Assembly: GCA_016720835.1 (NCBI GenBank)
Contig: JADKJW010000004.1
Coordinates: 62,001-126,000 of the forward strand
From: Ignavibacteria bacterium
GTDB taxonomy: Bacteria; Bacteroidota; Ignavibacteria; SZUA-365
Length of the DNA stretch: 64,000 nt
Direction of reading: 5' to 3'
A program made the position numbers and the translations under genes. Below are positions 28,401 to 36,978 of this stretch, piece by piece (the first letter of the stretch is position 1; each line of letters opens with the position of its first letter). The notes below the pieces were generated by a model. The model did no database searches. It was not told the origin of the DNA and saw nothing but the letters and a program-made list of their open reading frames with translations.

Positions 28401-28876
28401 CGCCTGCGCCGATCATCTCGCAGAACAACAACACGCTGATCTGTACCCCGGCAACGCGGTATCAGTGGAATTACAGCGGGGCACCGATTGCGGGCGCGAA
28501 TGGGCGCACACATACCGCCTCGCGCAGCGGTCAGTACACCGTGACAATCTGGAGCGCGGACAGTTGCTCGTCAACATCGGCGATCTACGATTTCCGCTAC
28601 ACCGGGATTGAGAAGCTCGGCATCGTGTCGGGATTCTCGGTGTATCCGGATCCGAGCAATGGTCTCGTGACCGTGGATCTCAGACTGGCAGTTCCCTCCG
28701 CCGTTCGCATCTCGGTCTCCAACGTCCTCGGCCAGAGAGTGCTTTCACTAAACGACGAGGCCAGCGATCAGACCTACATCAAACTCATAGACATGCAACA
28801 TCTGCCCTCAGGCTTGTACTATTTGCATGTTCAGACGGGTGAAGACAACATTCTGAGAAAAATCATCAAGCAGTAA
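25361..28876 (+). CDS. Ig/PKD-like repeat protein with T9SS sorting domain, C-terminal part of the frameshifted gene
   Basis: 1171 residues in the frame that continues the SBBP protein; the GTG at 25361 is only the first possible start and no Shine-Dalgarno or signal peptide is present, so it was surely part of the upstream gene. It holds seven repeats of about 80 residues of type A (AG.D..IC.G.S..IG..ATGG..PY.YSWSP..GL), then seven of about 73 residues of type B (FC.GGSVELDAG.GY.SYLWSNG..TR.ITV...G.Y.VTVTD.NGC.G.S), the last degenerate. The end is a T9SS type A domain (FSVYPDPSNGLVTVDL, ISVSNVLGQRV, LPSGLYYLHVQTG). A strong terminator follows at 28909. Confidence 0.85.
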   Translation: MVNASLSLDVDAGNGRSVCIGSGSQIGNNATGGVAPYSYRWRPSTGLSDTTIARPVATPSVTTKYFVTVTDLYGCTRTDSVTVTVRQYPTVNAGLDTVICHGGSKVIGNPATGGTSPYIYSWFPAAGLSSSTVARPTASPDTTTRYIVTVTDGGGNGCTTRDTIVVHVNRVFPHAGPDRALCQNDSLQIGLVATGGTGGYTYVWSPKKGLSDSTVMRPWAKPDTTSTYILTVMDNSGCTAKDTVTVRVYTSLAALAGPDKVVCPGGSTMIGDTAVCGTPAYTYSWSPLAGLNDSTILHPIASPSSTTTYVLTVTDGVANTLTDTMTVRVNAVLNVNAGVNDTICARSGKTIGSAATGGTPPYRYSWSPATGLNSRTIATPFASPATATLYTVTVTDAVGCSSMSSVLISVSDLAINAGPDHLICYNDTMTIGGFATGGKLPYTYSWSPGIGLNSTNVARPRAFPLVMTTYIETVTDAEGCVVRDTVVVLGRPYAHRGPNSTICQGDSANLGGYATDGVPPYTYHWNPVIGLSDSTAAAPSASPPVTTTYRLTVTDAMGCQHESGSVTVNVVPLPKPRVLASRPLTMCEGETLVLKSDSSYLWRYLWSNGSTADSIIVTETGIYYVTVTGYNGCVATSPIFPVTVYPRPVVQIKPLGSTSFCAGGSVELDAGPGFASYLWTPGGATTRKITVNSSGSYSVSVTDLNGCSAQSPGVSVVVNPLPVPTITPGGPTTFCEGGQVALDAGAGYAQYLWSNGSNTRSISVTTTGSYSVTVWTGVGCSGTSAAVTVSVNLPPAPKVVALEATSFCNGDSVHLDAGTGYSSYLWSNGRRTQIITVKNPGTYAVTVTDANGCTGTSAAVAVTVYSKPIPVITAGSALSFCPGDSVILDAGANFVNYSWSNGETTRRITVKTSGTFSVTVVNTNGCEGSSSPVIVTRYQTPQPTITANGSLTFCAGGSVELDAGSGWASYQWSTGARTRRITVTQSGLYNVRVENMNGCSGESPVVDVKVKSNPPAPIISQNNNTLICTPATRYQWNYSGAPIAGANGRTHTASRSGQYTVTIWSADSCSSTSAIYDFRYTGIEKLGIVSGFSVYPDPSNGLVTVDLRLAVPSAVRISVSNVLGQRVLSLNDEASDQTYIKLIDMQHLPSGLYYLHVQTGEDNILRKIIKQ

Positions 28877-28908
28877 CAGACTCGCCGTCTACGACTGCTT
28901 CGTTTTCA

Positions 28909-28937
28909 AGCCGGCCTCTCGCGAGGCCGGCTTTTTT
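28909..28937 (+). terminator. Rho-independent terminator
   Basis: A perfect 10-bp stem AGCCGGCCTC/GAGGCCGGCT with a TCGC loop, followed by a run of T, 32 bases after the stop of the giant repeat gene. Confidence 0.93.
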
Positions 28938-29137
28938 ATTGACCAGCAGTAAGTTATAAAGCATTAAATAACAGAGACTACGCACTCGACACCCCTTGGA
29001 ATGCTCTCGGATTTGGCCGTAGTGCAAATATTGCAATTCGGCGAATTTATTTTTCTTGTGGTGTGAATAATTCTCACATATCTTGCAGGCGATCATAATA
29101 GCCGTCGCAAATATCCGCATTCAAATAGGAGATTCGT

Positions 29138-29590
29138 ATGAGGTTTTTGTCAAAATTTGCAATTTTATCCTGCATGGTCTCCCTGCTGCTTCTTGTTTTT
29201 GCAACGGACGCGTCGGGGCAGAGTAAATCTTCCGGGACAACGCTCTTCAGAGCGATTAACTGCCAGGTGCTAAGTCCGGACGGTTCATCGATATCGGTGT
29301 TCGCGTACCGGAGTATGAAAAACAAGGACGAGGTCATCCTCATCGCCAGAAATGCAGATCATTCGCTTCTTGTCAATTTTAAAACGTCGAAAGCGTACAA
29401 GATGGCGAAGCCGCTCCTCGGGTCTAACGCAGTGACAGTATCCGACGTACGGCCGGCTTCCAGCGGAAACATCGGCTTCATGGCGAGAAATGTTCAGGGG
29501 AAAAAGGGCCTCACGGAAATCATCGTACACTTCCAAGGCGAGTCCTGCTTCCTTTGCGGACCGCAGGCATTCGCGAGCATCTGGGACTGA
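29138..29590 (+). CDS. Small exported protein of unknown function
   Basis: 150 residues. AGGAGA lies 7 bases before ATG 29138, and a clear signal peptide (LSCMVSLLLLVFATDASG) precedes QSKSSG. The mature part of about 120 residues looks like mixed alpha/beta, with a CFLCG motif near the C-terminus and one further Cys (INCQV). I recognise no family. It is a single-gene unit: an AT-rich 200-base space and a terminator precede it, and its own terminator follows at 29620. Confidence 0.7.
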   Translation: MRFLSKFAILSCMVSLLLLVFATDASGQSKSSGTTLFRAINCQVLSPDGSSISVFAYRSMKNKDEVILIARNADHSLLVNFKTSKAYKMAKPLLGSNAVTVSDVRPASSGNIGFMARNVQGKKGLTEIIVHFQGESCFLCGPQAFASIWD

Positions 29591-29619
29591 CGGCAACTCC
29601 GTTCAGTTTCAACCATCAA

Positions 29620-29649
29620 GGGCCGGGCTCATCCACCCGGCCCTTTTTT
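29620..29649 (+). terminator. Rho-independent terminator
   Basis: Stem GGGCCGGG/CCCGGCCC (8 bp) with an 8-base loop and six T residues, 29 bases after the small exported protein gene. Confidence 0.93.
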
Positions 29650-29755
29650 ATTGGTTCAAGACGGTTCGTCCGCGAACGCGTCATGATTGATCATGAAAAA
29701 TCCCTATCTTGACAGCGATGGTTTCCTGAATTATCCCAAACAAATGGTGTGAGTT

Positions 29756-32700
29756 ATGCGTCTGGTATCCCGGCAAATGATGCTCCTGTTCGTGCTTCTG
29801 CTCACCGGCGTTCTTCCCGGCCTTCCCGCCAGAGAAAGAGAGAAGCCATCGACCGCGTCTCGAAGCACGGCACAGATTGCGCCAAAACTCTTGATTGTCA
29901 AGCTCCGGCAGGGTATCGCGTTCAACGCAATCGGGGGCAATACAGGGATTGGGAGCTTTGACGCCGTGCTCAAGCGCATCGGCGCAACGAGAGTTCTCCC
30001 GTTTCATCAAACAGCGGCGATGTCGAAAGGCAGTATCTCGGCAGCGGAAGCGAACCTCGCGCGGATCCTGAAAGTCTCGTTCGCCGGCGCCGATGATCCG
30101 GTGCTGCTCGCGAAGGAAATTTCGATGATACCTGCTGTGGAATACGCCGAACCGTGGTACATTTTCCCATTCACGCATACGCCGAACGATCCGATGCTCA
30201 GTCAGCAGTGGGCGGTCACGCTCATGAAACTGCAGGAAGCATGGGATGTCACCAAGGGAGACACCTCCATCATCATCGGCGACGTGGACTCGGGCGTCGA
30301 CTGGCAGCATCCGGATCTTGCGGCAAGCATCTACCTCAACAAAAAAGAATGGGGCGCAAGCGGAGAGCTCGCCAACAACAACAAGGATGACGACGGCAAC
30401 GGCCTCGTCGACGACTGGCACGGGTGGGACCTCATCGGGACGGGAACCGCACAGGCCCCGCTGCCCGACAACAATCCCATGGACGGCGCGCTCGGACACG
30501 GCACCAACACATCGGGTTGCGCAGCGGCAACGGCGAACAACGGCCTTGGCATCGCGGGCGCCGGGTACCGCGTCAAGATCCTTCCCATCAAAGCCGCGGG
30601 CGAGACTTCATCGGGCATCGAAAACGGCTATGAAGGAATCAAGTACGCGGCCGACATGGGCTGCCGCGTGATCAACTGCAGCTGGGGTTCGACGGGCGCC
30701 TTCAGTCAGGCCATGCAGGATTTCATCAATTACGCGAACGCGAAAGGCGCATTGGTCGTGAGCTCCTCGGGGAACAACCTGCTCGACAACGATATCGCCC
30801 CGCATTACCCGTCATCCTTCGATCATGTGCTCAATGTCGGTTCGATCGAGTCGAGCGGCGGTGCCTCCAACTGGTGCACGTACGGCACTTCCGTTCATGT
30901 GTACGCTCCTGGCTCGAATATCCTCACGACCAAAAAGGGCGGCAGTTACGAATCCCCGACGGGCACCTCGTTTTCGTCGCCGCTGACGGCGGGCGTCGCT
31001 GCTCTGGTGTTCAGCATCCATCCTGAATGGACGCCGGATCAGGTGCTCAAGCAGATCCGCGTGACCTCCGATCCTTTTTCGACACCCGTGCAACCGAAGC
31101 GCTTCGGACGAGTGAACGCGTTCAAGGCCGTGTCCCTGAACAGCACGTTGAGCGATATCCCGGGCATCATCATGCGCAGTTTCAGCGTCGCCACGCCGTC
31201 GGGCACAATGCTCACGAGCGTCGGCCAGACGGCCCGCGTGGAATTCCTGCTGGAGAACGTGCTCGCGCCAACGTCCTCGAATGCCCTCGCGACTCTCGAA
31301 TTTGACACTCCCGGCCTCTTCAGCGCGAATGCCACGTCATTCCCTCTCGGCGCCATGGCGACCTTCGCATCACGCTCCGTGATCGTGGACGTGACGCTGA
31401 ACGCCACGCCGCCTTCGTCCGAAATGTACGTCCCGATCCGCCTCAAGATTACCGACGGGGCATACGTCGACTATGTCATGGGACGCGCCATCATTTATCT
31501 CGACAATGCGTGGCACGTCAATCTGAATATCGGATTGCCGCTCTTCAGTTCCATTCATGCCGTCGATGAAACCAACGTCTGGGCGACAGTCAATGTGACG
31601 CAGAACCAGGTGACGGTCCGGGACTATTGTTTCCGCGCCGATGACCGGGGATGGTACTTTGCGAACGGGACGAATTTCCCGACCGGTCAGGGTGTGTACT
31701 GCGTGCGGGGCATCGATGACCGGACCGCACTGATCGGTACCGGCCCCAGCAACGGGAACGCGGATATCTACAGAACGCTCGACGCCGGACAGTCCTGGCA
31801 GCGCGTGTCCGTCTCGGCAATCACCCCCTTTGTCGATGCCATCCACATGTTCGATATCAACAACGGCATCTTCGTCGGCGATCCGAAGAACGGCAAGTGG
31901 GGACTCGGCAAGACAACGAACGGTGGCGGCTCCTGGACCGCCATCACACCTGCAGTCACGATGTCGGGCAACGAAGCCGGGTGGAACAATTCCTGCGACT
32001 TCGTCGGCAACACGGGGTGGTTCGGCACGAACAACAGCAAGATCTACAAGACCACCGATCGTGGAGACACATGGGTCGCGCTTCCAACGCCCGGCATGAA
32101 CTCCGTGCATGTTTCCTTCAGAGATGAAAACGTCGGCGCCATCGCATTCTCGCAGCAGACGGCGGGTGGCACCAACGCGCTTGCTGTCACCACCAACGGC
32201 GGCTCCTCCTGGACGCTGCTCAGCACGATCGCAACCACTGCGTCATCTTCCGTGATCATGGAGAAAGCCGGCACACGCATGTGGGTGATCAAGGACAGCA
32301 ACGCGTACGTCTCAACGAACCTCGGCGGCTCCTGGACGGTGCAGCTTGCGCCTGGAGGTTTCGGGCCGTTCAGTGCGAGCAATGCCTTCTCCTCACCCAC
32401 CACGACCACGGTGTACGCCGCGGGCGCAAATGTGTTCAGGTTCGTCTCGCCGTTTACCGGAGTGACCGGTGTGGAGACCACGGACGACGGCCTTGTCCGC
32501 GAGTTTGGCGTGAGTCGCGTCTACCCGCAGCCCGCGGGCCCCTCGGGAGCATCCGTGGAGTTCCGCACCGCGCGGACCGGCGCAGCCCTGTTGACCCTGC
32601 ACGATAACGCGGGCCGCCTGGTGCGCACGATCGTCGACGCGGTGCTCGATGCCGGCACGCATGCCTCCCGCATCAATCTCTCGGACCTGCCCGCGGGCAC

Positions 32701-32764
32701 GTACCATTGCAGACTCACCATGGATGATGCCGCCGAGACGCAATCGATTATTCTCGTGCGGTAA
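29756..32764 (+). CDS. Subtilisin-like serine protease (S8) with T9SS sorting domain
   Basis: 1002 residues. Signal peptide (MLLFVLLLTGVLPGLPA), a propeptide-like region (about 40-135), then an S8 domain with the full triad: Asp near 178 (DVDSGVDWQHPDL), His near 248 (LGHGTNTSG) and Ser near 405 (GTSFSSPLTAG). The second half (about 590-900) carries YCF48/BNR-like propeller repeats (TTNGGSSWT, TTDRGDTW). The last 80 residues are a T9SS type A domain (VYPQPAGPSGASVEF, LHDNAGRLV, LPAGTYHCRL). Probably a secreted or surface-bound protease with a propeller for binding. A strong terminator follows at 32786. Confidence 0.93.
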   Translation: MRLVSRQMMLLFVLLLTGVLPGLPAREREKPSTASRSTAQIAPKLLIVKLRQGIAFNAIGGNTGIGSFDAVLKRIGATRVLPFHQTAAMSKGSISAAEANLARILKVSFAGADDPVLLAKEISMIPAVEYAEPWYIFPFTHTPNDPMLSQQWAVTLMKLQEAWDVTKGDTSIIIGDVDSGVDWQHPDLAASIYLNKKEWGASGELANNNKDDDGNGLVDDWHGWDLIGTGTAQAPLPDNNPMDGALGHGTNTSGCAAATANNGLGIAGAGYRVKILPIKAAGETSSGIENGYEGIKYAADMGCRVINCSWGSTGAFSQAMQDFINYANAKGALVVSSSGNNLLDNDIAPHYPSSFDHVLNVGSIESSGGASNWCTYGTSVHVYAPGSNILTTKKGGSYESPTGTSFSSPLTAGVAALVFSIHPEWTPDQVLKQIRVTSDPFSTPVQPKRFGRVNAFKAVSLNSTLSDIPGIIMRSFSVATPSGTMLTSVGQTARVEFLLENVLAPTSSNALATLEFDTPGLFSANATSFPLGAMATFASRSVIVDVTLNATPPSSEMYVPIRLKITDGAYVDYVMGRAIIYLDNAWHVNLNIGLPLFSSIHAVDETNVWATVNVTQNQVTVRDYCFRADDRGWYFANGTNFPTGQGVYCVRGIDDRTALIGTGPSNGNADIYRTLDAGQSWQRVSVSAITPFVDAIHMFDINNGIFVGDPKNGKWGLGKTTNGGGSWTAITPAVTMSGNEAGWNNSCDFVGNTGWFGTNNSKIYKTTDRGDTWVALPTPGMNSVHVSFRDENVGAIAFSQQTAGGTNALAVTTNGGSSWTLLSTIATTASSSVIMEKAGTRMWVIKDSNAYVSTNLGGSWTVQLAPGGFGPFSASNAFSSPTTTTVYAAGANVFRFVSPFTGVTGVETTDDGLVREFGVSRVYPQPAGPSGASVEFRTARTGAALLTLHDNAGRLVRTIVDAVLDAGTHASRINLSDLPAGTYHCRLTMDDAAETQSIILVR

Positions 32765-32785
32765 TCCCCCGGACGAACAGCGTGA

Positions 32786-32827
32786 AAACGCCGATCCGCT
32801 TTCTGGCGGATCGGCGTTTCTCTTTTT
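32786..32827. terminator. Strong terminator between convergent genes
   Basis: A 14-bp perfect stem (AAACGCCGATCCGC / GCGGATCGGCGTTT) with a 6-base loop and a CTCTTTTTT tail on the + strand. On the - strand the stem ends in TTTTC. It lies between the S8 protease (+) and the metalloprotease-like gene (-), so it may serve both. Confidence 0.92.
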
Positions 32828-32880
32828 TGCATGACTGGACGCTGCGACGCTGTCCCGATGTGTGGCGGAGCCGACCGGGT

Positions 32881-35800
32881 TTACCGCGCGAGAACCACCG
32901 TGCCGATGCGCACTTCCGTGCCGACGGAGAGGACGGCGCGGTACACGCCGCTTGGCAGATCCGCGGCCTCGAATCTCCGCGCATGCGCGCCGGCGGAGAG
33001 AATCTCGGCGACAAGTACCCGGACCATTTTCCCGTTCGCATCATAGACGCGCAGGCTGGCGAAGGAGTCCTTCGGCAACGCGAAAGAAATGTCGGTGGAG
33101 GCGCTGCCCGGCTGCGCGGCCGTACCGAAGGGGTTCGGATACGATGCGAAGAGCGCGATCGATTCCGGGGCGCGGAACGACACGGTGCGCATGTCGCTGT
33201 GACGGAAACTGCCGTCTCGATCCACCGTCCTGAGCCGGTAGTGCAGAACGCCGCCGGCCCGCGATGGTGTGTCGGAATAGGAATAATCGAGCAGAATGTC
33301 CGAATTACCGCGCGCGGGGACCTGTCCGACGTCGATCCACGCCCCGGCATCGGCTTCCCGTCGTTCGATGACGAAGCGCGCGCTGTTGAGTTCGGACAGC
33401 GTTTTCCATCTGAGCACGACCGTTCCGTTTTCAACGCGCGCCGTGAATGCGGCGAGTTCCACGGGGAGGGGGGAACTGCCGTCGCCGACGGCAAAGGGCC
33501 CGAATGCCGAGAGTCCGCTCGCGCTGCGCGTGTACGGGTTGCTCCCGCCTGCCGCTCCATAGGAACTGACCGCGGCCCACACCGAACCGTTGTGCGAGGC
33601 GACCGCGGAGGACGTGCGCGTGAAGCTGGCCAGTTCGTTGATCCCGTTCCACTGCAGCGTGAGCGCGACGGTGGAACCGCCTCCGGTGGCCTCGCTGACA
33701 TGCCAGGTCTTGCCGACCGCGTGCGTCGTCAACGGTGATCCGCTTGTGCCGCCGGAAAGGACGGCACCCGAGACTCGCACGCGGAATTCGTCGGACGTAC
33801 CTGTGTTCGTGATCGATGCCGGCGAGTAGCGTGTTGTGCTGTCGCCGACAGGGAAGGCGATGGCGCCCGTCCTGCCGCCCGTCCCGATGCCGGCCTGGCG
33901 CAGTTCGCCCGTGCTGTTCGTGACGACGAAGCTCGACGCGCTTCCTCCCGAAATACTCCCGGTGGAGGCGATGCTGAGGTTGTTGGTCCCGAGGGAAATC
34001 TTGCCCGTGGTAAGCGTCAGCACACCACTGAGTGAGACCGCGCCTCCGAGGGTGGTGCCGGACGCGTTATCGATGCTCATCCCGCCCAGCGTCATCGCAG
34101 GCACACTGGCGGGCGGAGTCGTGGCGGTCGGAACAATCACGGTGTCGCCGGTGGTCGGAATCGCGCAGGGGGCATTCCAATTCCCGACAGTGCTCCAGTC
34201 CGTGTTCACACCGCCTGTCCACGTGAGCGTTGTGGGATTCGTGGGATACACCGTCACCACAGCCGCATCGGATCCGCTGCAACCGTTGCTATCGCTGACG
34301 GTGAGCGTGTATGTCGTGGTTGCTGAAGGAGAGGCCGTTGGCTTTGACCGGATCGCTCTGCTGAGTCCCGCGGTCGGCGACCATTCATACTTCTTCGGCT
34401 GCCAAATGAATTTGATGAGCGGGCGGTACGGGCTGATGTTGGTCGCTGCAACGCCGCAGCCACCTGTCCCGTTGTAATATGTCGTTCGATACCCCGTCAT
34501 GAGCGAACAATCCACGGCGTAGCCATTGGTGGAGGTGCTCGTATTATCGAAGCACGTTTCGACGATGAGGTTACTCGCTCCGTCCCACGCGAACGGCGTG
34601 CTGAAATACAGCGTATCCCATCGTGGCTGCGGCCGGTACGAAGCCAGAGAAAGAACCGATGTCAGACTCGAACGGAAGCCGGTAGACAAGCTTGAATCGG
34701 TCGTATTCATCATGGATACGGATAGATCCGCCATTGGCTTCGTTCCTGTCGTATCCACGACTTTAATAGCGATTGCGGTGATGTAACCTTTCCGCAACCC
34801 CGCCGTGAGAAGTTCGTTATTCCAATACAGCATCTGTGTCCGTTGATCTTGGACTGATGTCCTGAACGGGAAATTGGTGAGACTGCCGACAACGGTCCCG
34901 AGTGTCGACACCGAGTCGGTGGAGGTTGTGCCTATCGCGACAGAATCCCCCACACAGATCGCCGCATCGGAGCCGGCACTTGCGCTCGGCGGTGTGGTCA
35001 CCGTAACGACAACGGTGTCGGATGCGGAGTAACAGGCTCCGTTTGTGACGGAGACGATGTAGGAGGTCGTGGTGGTGGGTGAAACGGTCAGGGTCGGAAG
35101 CGTGTCTGTGGAGGCAGTGTTCCACAGGTACGTGAGACCTCCGTACGCGCGGAGGTCTACGGAAGAACCCGAGCAGAGCGTCGTGTTATTTCCTGCGAAG
35201 ACATGTACCGCCGCCATCGCCGAGGGTCCGCAGGTTGAGGCGGCGAAGCTCCGTCGCAGCACGCTGTTGGCTGCTGCGGTGTCGAGATTCGACAGGGTGC
35301 GTTTTGAAGTTCCGCTCGCGATGGAATAATTCATGATGGCGGACGCATTGATCACGTGCGCAAGCTGGTGGCCGTGACCGAGCTCATGCACCGCAACGGA
35401 TTCGAAATCGTACTGGCTGCCACCAGGCGCTCCGGTAGAATAATTCCATGAAGTTCCGCTGTCGAAAACAATGTCGAGTTCCGTGACGTATGTCGTCGAA
35501 TCCGTTCCTCCGCATGTTGCGAGAGACCAATACGAGGAGCATCTCCCGAGAACACCCGTCGGGAGTTCACTGCCCACGTCGAAGCGGATGACGTTCACAC
35601 CGTCGTAGGCCGCGGCATCGATGGATGTCGTGGGTCCAAGATCCCAATGGACCCCGCTGCCGTATGTGGCACCGCAGCGCCAGGATGTCATGGCGCGAAG
35701 AAACGACGCGCGCGCGGCAGCATTGCTGTTGAATCCCGTGTACATCCTCCACGTCATACCGCCCATCCCGTTGATATCCACGAAGCGCGTCGGACGAGGC

Positions 35801-36738
35801 GTCCCGTAAAATGTCGCGTTCAATACTGCATACGGCACCGTCAACGTCGCCGCGCTTGTCGCCGTGTCCGGAGTGCTGTTGATCACCCGAATAGTGCCGG
35901 TTCCGGCATTCGACGGGACTTCCAGTGAGATGGATGTTCCCGACCAGGAGATGTACTGCGGATTCAAAGGCGAAATCCACGTTGCTCCGCCATCGTCCGC
36001 ATTCTTAAAGCTCACCTTGCCTGTCCCACGCGGAGAATTGAAATTCGTGCCCGCAATGGTAATCGAACTGTCGCTGCCTCCCGACCTGCTGGACGGTGTA
36101 ATCGACGTGAATGTCGGCACCGCCTGAATCGCGCCCCCGCCCTTCACACGTCCCGTCGATCCGTTCAGCCACAACAGCGGCGCGATGACCCGGTACTGTT
36201 CTCCCGTGATGCGGATGATGCGCTCGTAGAGATCGGTTGCATACGACGGGTACTGCGCGAACGGATCGGCTGCGGATCCGTCCTGCTCGTATTGCACGAA
36301 GCCCTGCATGCTCGCGTAGACCTGCGCGCGCACTCCGCTGTTCACCGCGCGGCCGGACGTCTGTACCGCTGTCGCTTCGAGAAAGAACATGCCCGTCTGA
36401 CCGACGCTGAGCGAAAGCGTCTCCGTCAGGTGCTGCGCAAAATCATCCACGGTGCCGCCTTCGGTGATCACCTCGATTTCTGTGTGCGTCACAGATCCGC
36501 GGAACACCTTGAAGAGCGTGACGAGATTCGATGTATAGATCAGCGTCCGTTGCGGATTCCAGAACGAAAACTGGTCGACGACGCGGCCTTCGACAATCAG
36601 CGTCGAATTCTTGACGCGATCCTGCAATGGCACCTCCACGAGCTGCGCAGTCGCGGATGCGGAGAGGAGCACGCAACCGCTGAAGAGAAAAGCCAGCCAG
36701 ACTCGGACATTCATACCGATACGGTGAGAAAACGACAT
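32881..36738 (-). CDS. Matrixin-like zinc metalloprotease with IPT domain and T9SS sorting domain
   Basis: 1285 residues from ATG 36738, with AAGGAAGG 5 bases upstream; a GTG two codons earlier is possible. Order: signal peptide (WLAFLFSGCVLLSASATA), an N-terminal domain (about 35-200; VPLQDRVKNSTLIVEGRVVD), an IPT/TIG domain (about 210-300), then a metallopeptidase region (about 310-500) with HELGHGHQLAH near 451-461 (HExxHxxxxxH with Gly after the first pair) and a Met-turn-like ASAIMNYS. This matches metzincins. PKD-like repeats, a pectin-lyase-like region and a T9SS type A domain (YPNPFGTAAQPG, LRVYDANGKMV, LPSGVYRAVL) follow. Probably a surface protease. Confidence 0.87.
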   Translation of the reverse strand: MSFSHRIGMNVRVWLAFLFSGCVLLSASATAQLVEVPLQDRVKNSTLIVEGRVVDQFSFWNPQRTLIYTSNLVTLFKVFRGSVTHTEIEVITEGGTVDDFAQHLTETLSLSVGQTGMFFLEATAVQTSGRAVNSGVRAQVYASMQGFVQYEQDGSAADPFAQYPSYATDLYERIIRITGEQYRVIAPLLWLNGSTGRVKGGGAIQAVPTFTSITPSSRSGGSDSSITIAGTNFNSPRGTGKVSFKNADDGGATWISPLNPQYISWSGTSISLEVPSNAGTGTIRVINSTPDTATSAATLTVPYAVLNATFYGTPRPTRFVDINGMGGMTWRMYTGFNSNAAARASFLRAMTSWRCGATYGSGVHWDLGPTTSIDAAAYDGVNVIRFDVGSELPTGVLGRCSSYWSLATCGGTDSTTYVTELDIVFDSGTSWNYSTGAPGGSQYDFESVAVHELGHGHQLAHVINASAIMNYSIASGTSKRTLSNLDTAAANSVLRRSFAASTCGPSAMAAVHVFAGNNTTLCSGSSVDLRAYGGLTYLWNTASTDTLPTLTVSPTTTTSYIVSVTNGACYSASDTVVVTVTTPPSASAGSDAAICVGDSVAIGTTSTDSVSTLGTVVGSLTNFPFRTSVQDQRTQMLYWNNELLTAGLRKGYITAIAIKVVDTTGTKPMADLSVSMMNTTDSSLSTGFRSSLTSVLSLASYRPQPRWDTLYFSTPFAWDGASNLIVETCFDNTSTSTNGYAVDCSLMTGYRTTYYNGTGGCGVAATNISPYRPLIKFIWQPKKYEWSPTAGLSRAIRSKPTASPSATTTYTLTVSDSNGCSGSDAAVVTVYPTNPTTLTWTGGVNTDWSTVGNWNAPCAIPTTGDTVIVPTATTPPASVPAMTLGGMSIDNASGTTLGGAVSLSGVLTLTTGKISLGTNNLSIASTGSISGGSASSFVVTNSTGELRQAGIGTGGRTGAIAFPVGDSTTRYSPASITNTGTSDEFRVRVSGAVLSGGTSGSPLTTHAVGKTWHVSEATGGGSTVALTLQWNGINELASFTRTSSAVASHNGSVWAAVSSYGAAGGSNPYTRSASGLSAFGPFAVGDGSSPLPVELAAFTARVENGTVVLRWKTLSELNSARFVIERREADAGAWIDVGQVPARGNSDILLDYSYSDTPSRAGGVLHYRLRTVDRDGSFRHSDMRTVSFRAPESIALFASYPNPFGTAAQPGSASTDISFALPKDSFASLRVYDANGKMVRVLVAEILSAGAHARRFEAADLPSGVYRAVLSVGTEVRIGTVVLAR

Positions 36739-36893
36739 ATGCACCTTCCTTGTATGATGAACGCGGAACGCCTCGGATCTAACGGATGAAAAATAGATTC
36801 AAGTCGCAATACCTGTTCAAACGTAACAAAAGCCTTTCAAATTCTGTGCCGCGGAATGAAAAAAGTTTGCGGTTCTTTCAAATCGGACCTGCA

Positions 36894-36927
36894 TGTCGAA
36901 AACCGGGCCTCCATCGCAAGGCCCGGC
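36894..36927 (-). terminator. Terminator downstream of the lipoprotein gene
   Basis: On the - strand: GCCGGGCC, a 10-base loop, GGCCCGG, then TTTTC. It lies about 50 bases after the lipoprotein stop and closes the TonB/lipoprotein unit before the metalloprotease gene. Confidence 0.75.
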
Positions 36928-36978
36928 CTTTCAGTCTTCATGCAACGTTGCGCTGGAAAGTTGCCGGCTGCCGTGCTT

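Noticed and set aside
26273..28513. 746-codon frame on the - strand inside the repeat gene
   Set aside because: It is antisense to a gene with clear domains; its residues are His/Arg/Asp-rich without any domain or signal, as expected from GC-rich third-position bias.
25361..28876. Regular repeats that might suggest a CRISPR-like array
   Set aside because: The period is about 220-240 bases, in frame, and the units vary as protein repeats do; there are no identical short repeats with unique spacers.
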